DNA of 45,586 nt, taken from positions 1-45,586 of the forward strand of contig CACEFI010000004.1 of assembly GCA_902558795.1 (NCBI GenBank), given 5' to 3'. Shown here in pieces: positions 45,268 to 45,586 of the stretch. The notes under the pieces are model-generated. The model did no database searches, had not been told where the DNA came from, and saw only the letters and a list, made by a program, of their open reading frames with translations. Positions within the stretch are counted from its first letter, which is position 1. Every line of letters begins with the position of its first letter. This DNA is from an uncultured Pelagibacteraceae bacterium. GTDB lineage: Bacteria; Pseudomonadota; Alphaproteobacteria; Pelagibacterales; Pelagibacteraceae. A program made the translations under genes and the position numbers.

Positions 45268-45586
45268 CTACTAGCTATTTTCTTTTTTGGGTCATAAAAA
45301 GGTTTTTCAACTACAACACAATTAAATGTACCCCCATTTGTAGTTACTTGTAATTGATTTCCTATATCTGACTGGTCAATTGCAATCATTGCTAAAGCAA
45401 TATTTTTTTTAAGTCTTGGTGAATAAACTGCTGAAGTTATTTTACCAACATTTACTTCATTTTTTTTAAGTTCCCAAAAAGTTGTATTGGGTCCTTTTAA
45501 AGGATCACAATCAATTTCAATACCTACTTGTTTTCTTGTTATTCCTTCTTGTTTAATTTTTTTTAATGCTTCTTTTCCAATAAAAT
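45264..45586 (-). CDS. Partial GcvT/aminomethyltransferase-family protein (C-terminal domain; DmdA-like possible)
   Basis: Not in the ORF track. Minus-strand open frame: FIGKEALKKIKQEGITRKQVGIEIDCDPLKGPNTTFWELKKNEVNVGKITSAVYSPRLKKNIALAMIAIDQSDIGNQLQV...KKKIASS*. 'FIGKEAL' and 'VGKITSAVYSPRLKKNIALAMI' are characteristic of the GcvT C-terminal barrel. Confidence 0.85.
   Translation of the reverse strand, partial: FIGKEALKKIKQEGITRKQVGIEIDCDPLKGPNTTFWELKKNEVNVGKITSAVYSPRLKKNIALAMIAIDQSDIGNQLQVTTNGGTFNCVVVEKPFYDPKKKIASS

Noticed and set aside
1-45586. CRISPR arrays, IS elements, integrases, toxin-antitoxin or phage-defence genes
   Set aside because: Looked for direct-repeat arrays and signature proteins on both strands; none seen.
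45264-45586. Firm assignment of the terminal partial CDS as DmdA (DMSP demethylase)
   Set aside because: Only the C-terminal ~106 residues are visible, which identify the GcvT superfamily but do not separate DmdA from other GcvT-like proteins by eye.

Overview
This 45.6-kb AT-rich window is gene-dense and looks like a streamlined marine alphaproteobacterium, possibly Pelagibacterales/SAR11. That taxonomic guess is inference, based on composition, tiny spacers and a TPP-riboswitch-controlled ThiV-like transporter. No tRNA, rRNA, CRISPR array or mobile element was recognised. About 1-36.6 kb is a large sugar/sugar-acid/2-oxo-acid catabolic region. It holds two MR/MLE (enolase superfamily) dehydratases, a UxaA-type dehydratase, an IlvD/Edd dehydratase, an HpaI-type aldolase, an FAH-family hydrolase, an SMP-30 lactonase, an aldose epimerase, IolD, a PdxA-like enzyme, four SDRs, two Gfo/Idh/MocA oxidoreductases and an aldehyde dehydrogenase. 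Three uptake systems from different superfamilies are embedded in it: TTT/TctCBA, a sugar ABC importer and TRAP DctPQM. About 36.6-45.6 kb looks like ordinary core genome: PEP carboxylase, CcdA, flavodoxin-fold reductase, pentapeptide protein, TPP riboswitch plus thiV, thioredoxin-like protein, ABC-2 exporter and a GcvT-family C-terminus. The best second-look items are: (1) a compact divergent cluster at 0-6.7 kb with PanE-like and PanB-like proteins whose key active-site residues are replaced, next to a bacterial C11orf54/DUF1907 homologue and a small winged-helix-like protein; (2) a perfect 25-nt repeat in the promoters of the PanE-like and TRAP operons, with a degenerate copy before iolD; (3) hairpins or terminators at all three binding-protein/permease junctions, one lying inside the tctB reading frame; (4) an ABC permease with a long insertion; (5) a very compact TPP riboswitch whose 3' end is also the Shine-Dalgarno of thiV.
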